Source: Legionellales bacterium (GTDB taxonomy: Bacteria; Pseudomonadota; Gammaproteobacteria; Legionellales; Legionellaceae). From it: DNA of 16,609 nt. The translations under genes and the position numbers were made by a program. The stretch covers positions 1 to 16,609 of the forward strand of contig DNMA01000113.1 of the NCBI GenBank assembly GCA_003489505.1, in the 5' to 3' direction. Position 1 is the stretch's first letter. Each line of letters begins with the position of its first letter. The notes beneath the pieces were generated by a model that worked only from the letters and a program-made list of their open reading frames with translations, was not told the origin of the DNA and did not search any database. Of this stretch, positions 16,467 through 16,609 are shown in pieces.

Positions 16467-16543
16467 GGTGGGCGTAGCTCAGTTGGTAGAGCCCCGGGTT
16501 GTGATCCCGGTTGTCGTGGGTTCGAGTCCCATCGTTCACCCCA
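16467..16543 (+). tRNA. tRNA-His (anticodon GUG)
   Basis: A 77-nt tRNA with the extra 5' G (G-1) typical of tRNA-His, paired with C73 before the encoded CCA. Anticodon stem CCGGG/CCCGG encloses loop TTGTGAT (anticodon GTG), and the T arm is GTGGG-TTCGAGT-CCCAT. The D-arm segment TAGCTCAGTTGGTAGAGC is near-identical to that of E. coli tRNA-His. A 23-nt A/T-rich spacer separates it from tRNA-Arg. Confidence 0.98.
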
Positions 16544-16609
16544 GTTTTTTTGCTAATTTTTTCTGGCAAAGCCTTTACAAGCTTTCCTGTCTCATGAATA
16601 ATTGCAGCT
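16544..16609 (+). other. Tail after tRNA-His, T runs and no gene
   Basis: Seven T residues (16545-16551) directly follow the tRNA-His CCA, and six more lie at 16557-16562. This could end the tRNA transcript, but no GC-rich hairpin other than the tRNA itself precedes the T run, so I do not call a terminator. No tRNA or ORF is visible in the last bases of the window. Confidence 0.4.

Noticed and set aside
16541..16566. CCAG and CTGG around T-rich sequence after tRNA-His as a terminator stem
   Set aside because: Only four pairs form and they would use the CCA end of the tRNA; not a credible stem.
1..16609. CRISPR arrays, insertion sequences or long direct repeats
   Set aside because: No regularly spaced identical repeats, transposase motifs or terminal inverted repeats were seen by eye in the window.

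Overview
The window is A+T-rich and reads as a stretch of gammaproteobacterial chromosome. The order Legionellales (Legionella/Coxiella/Berkiella relatives) is my best guess. That guess rests on a cN-II-type HAD 5'-nucleotidase, a MetA-like outer-membrane barrel, a fused PabA-PabB protein, and a very large helical protein whose C-terminal part resembles modules I associate with Legionellales effector-like proteins. No single marker here settles the taxonomy.

Layout: every protein gene is on the minus strand, and the three tRNA genes at the right end are on the plus strand. Reading the minus strand in its own direction, from right to left: a tyrosine recombinase (14856-16037), valS (12023-14788) with a hairpin just after its stop, a 221-bp intergenic gap with a GC-richer foldable core, a HAD-IG 5'-nucleotidase (10410-11801), then a tight cluster pabAB (8313-10334), mutS (5781-8294) and a MetA-like outer-membrane protein (4894-5759). 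Last comes a giant gene (start 4819) that runs off the left edge with at least 1606 codons and no stop. The plus-strand tRNA-Pro(UGG), tRNA-Arg(UCU) and tRNA-His(GUG) genes share a clear sigma70-type promoter at 16228-16256.

How the genes relate: valS and the tRNAs serve translation. pabAB makes the p-aminobenzoate precursor of folate, mutS does mismatch repair, and the nucleotidase trims nucleoside monophosphates. These are housekeeping functions. The unusual parts are the giant alpha-helical protein (no signal peptide, degenerate helix repeats, a polar linker and a distinct C-terminal module), the barrel gene (its conserved N-terminus and signal peptide lie upstream of its first in-frame ATG and appear to be cut off by a one-base deletion in a T run), a perfect 11-bp hairpin that would cover the pabAB ribosome binding site, and the foldable gap between valS and the nucleotidase gene.

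No CRISPR array, insertion sequence or clear attachment-site duplication was seen. The longest gene-free stretch is 16038-16284 (247 bp), so no gap exceeds 300 bases.
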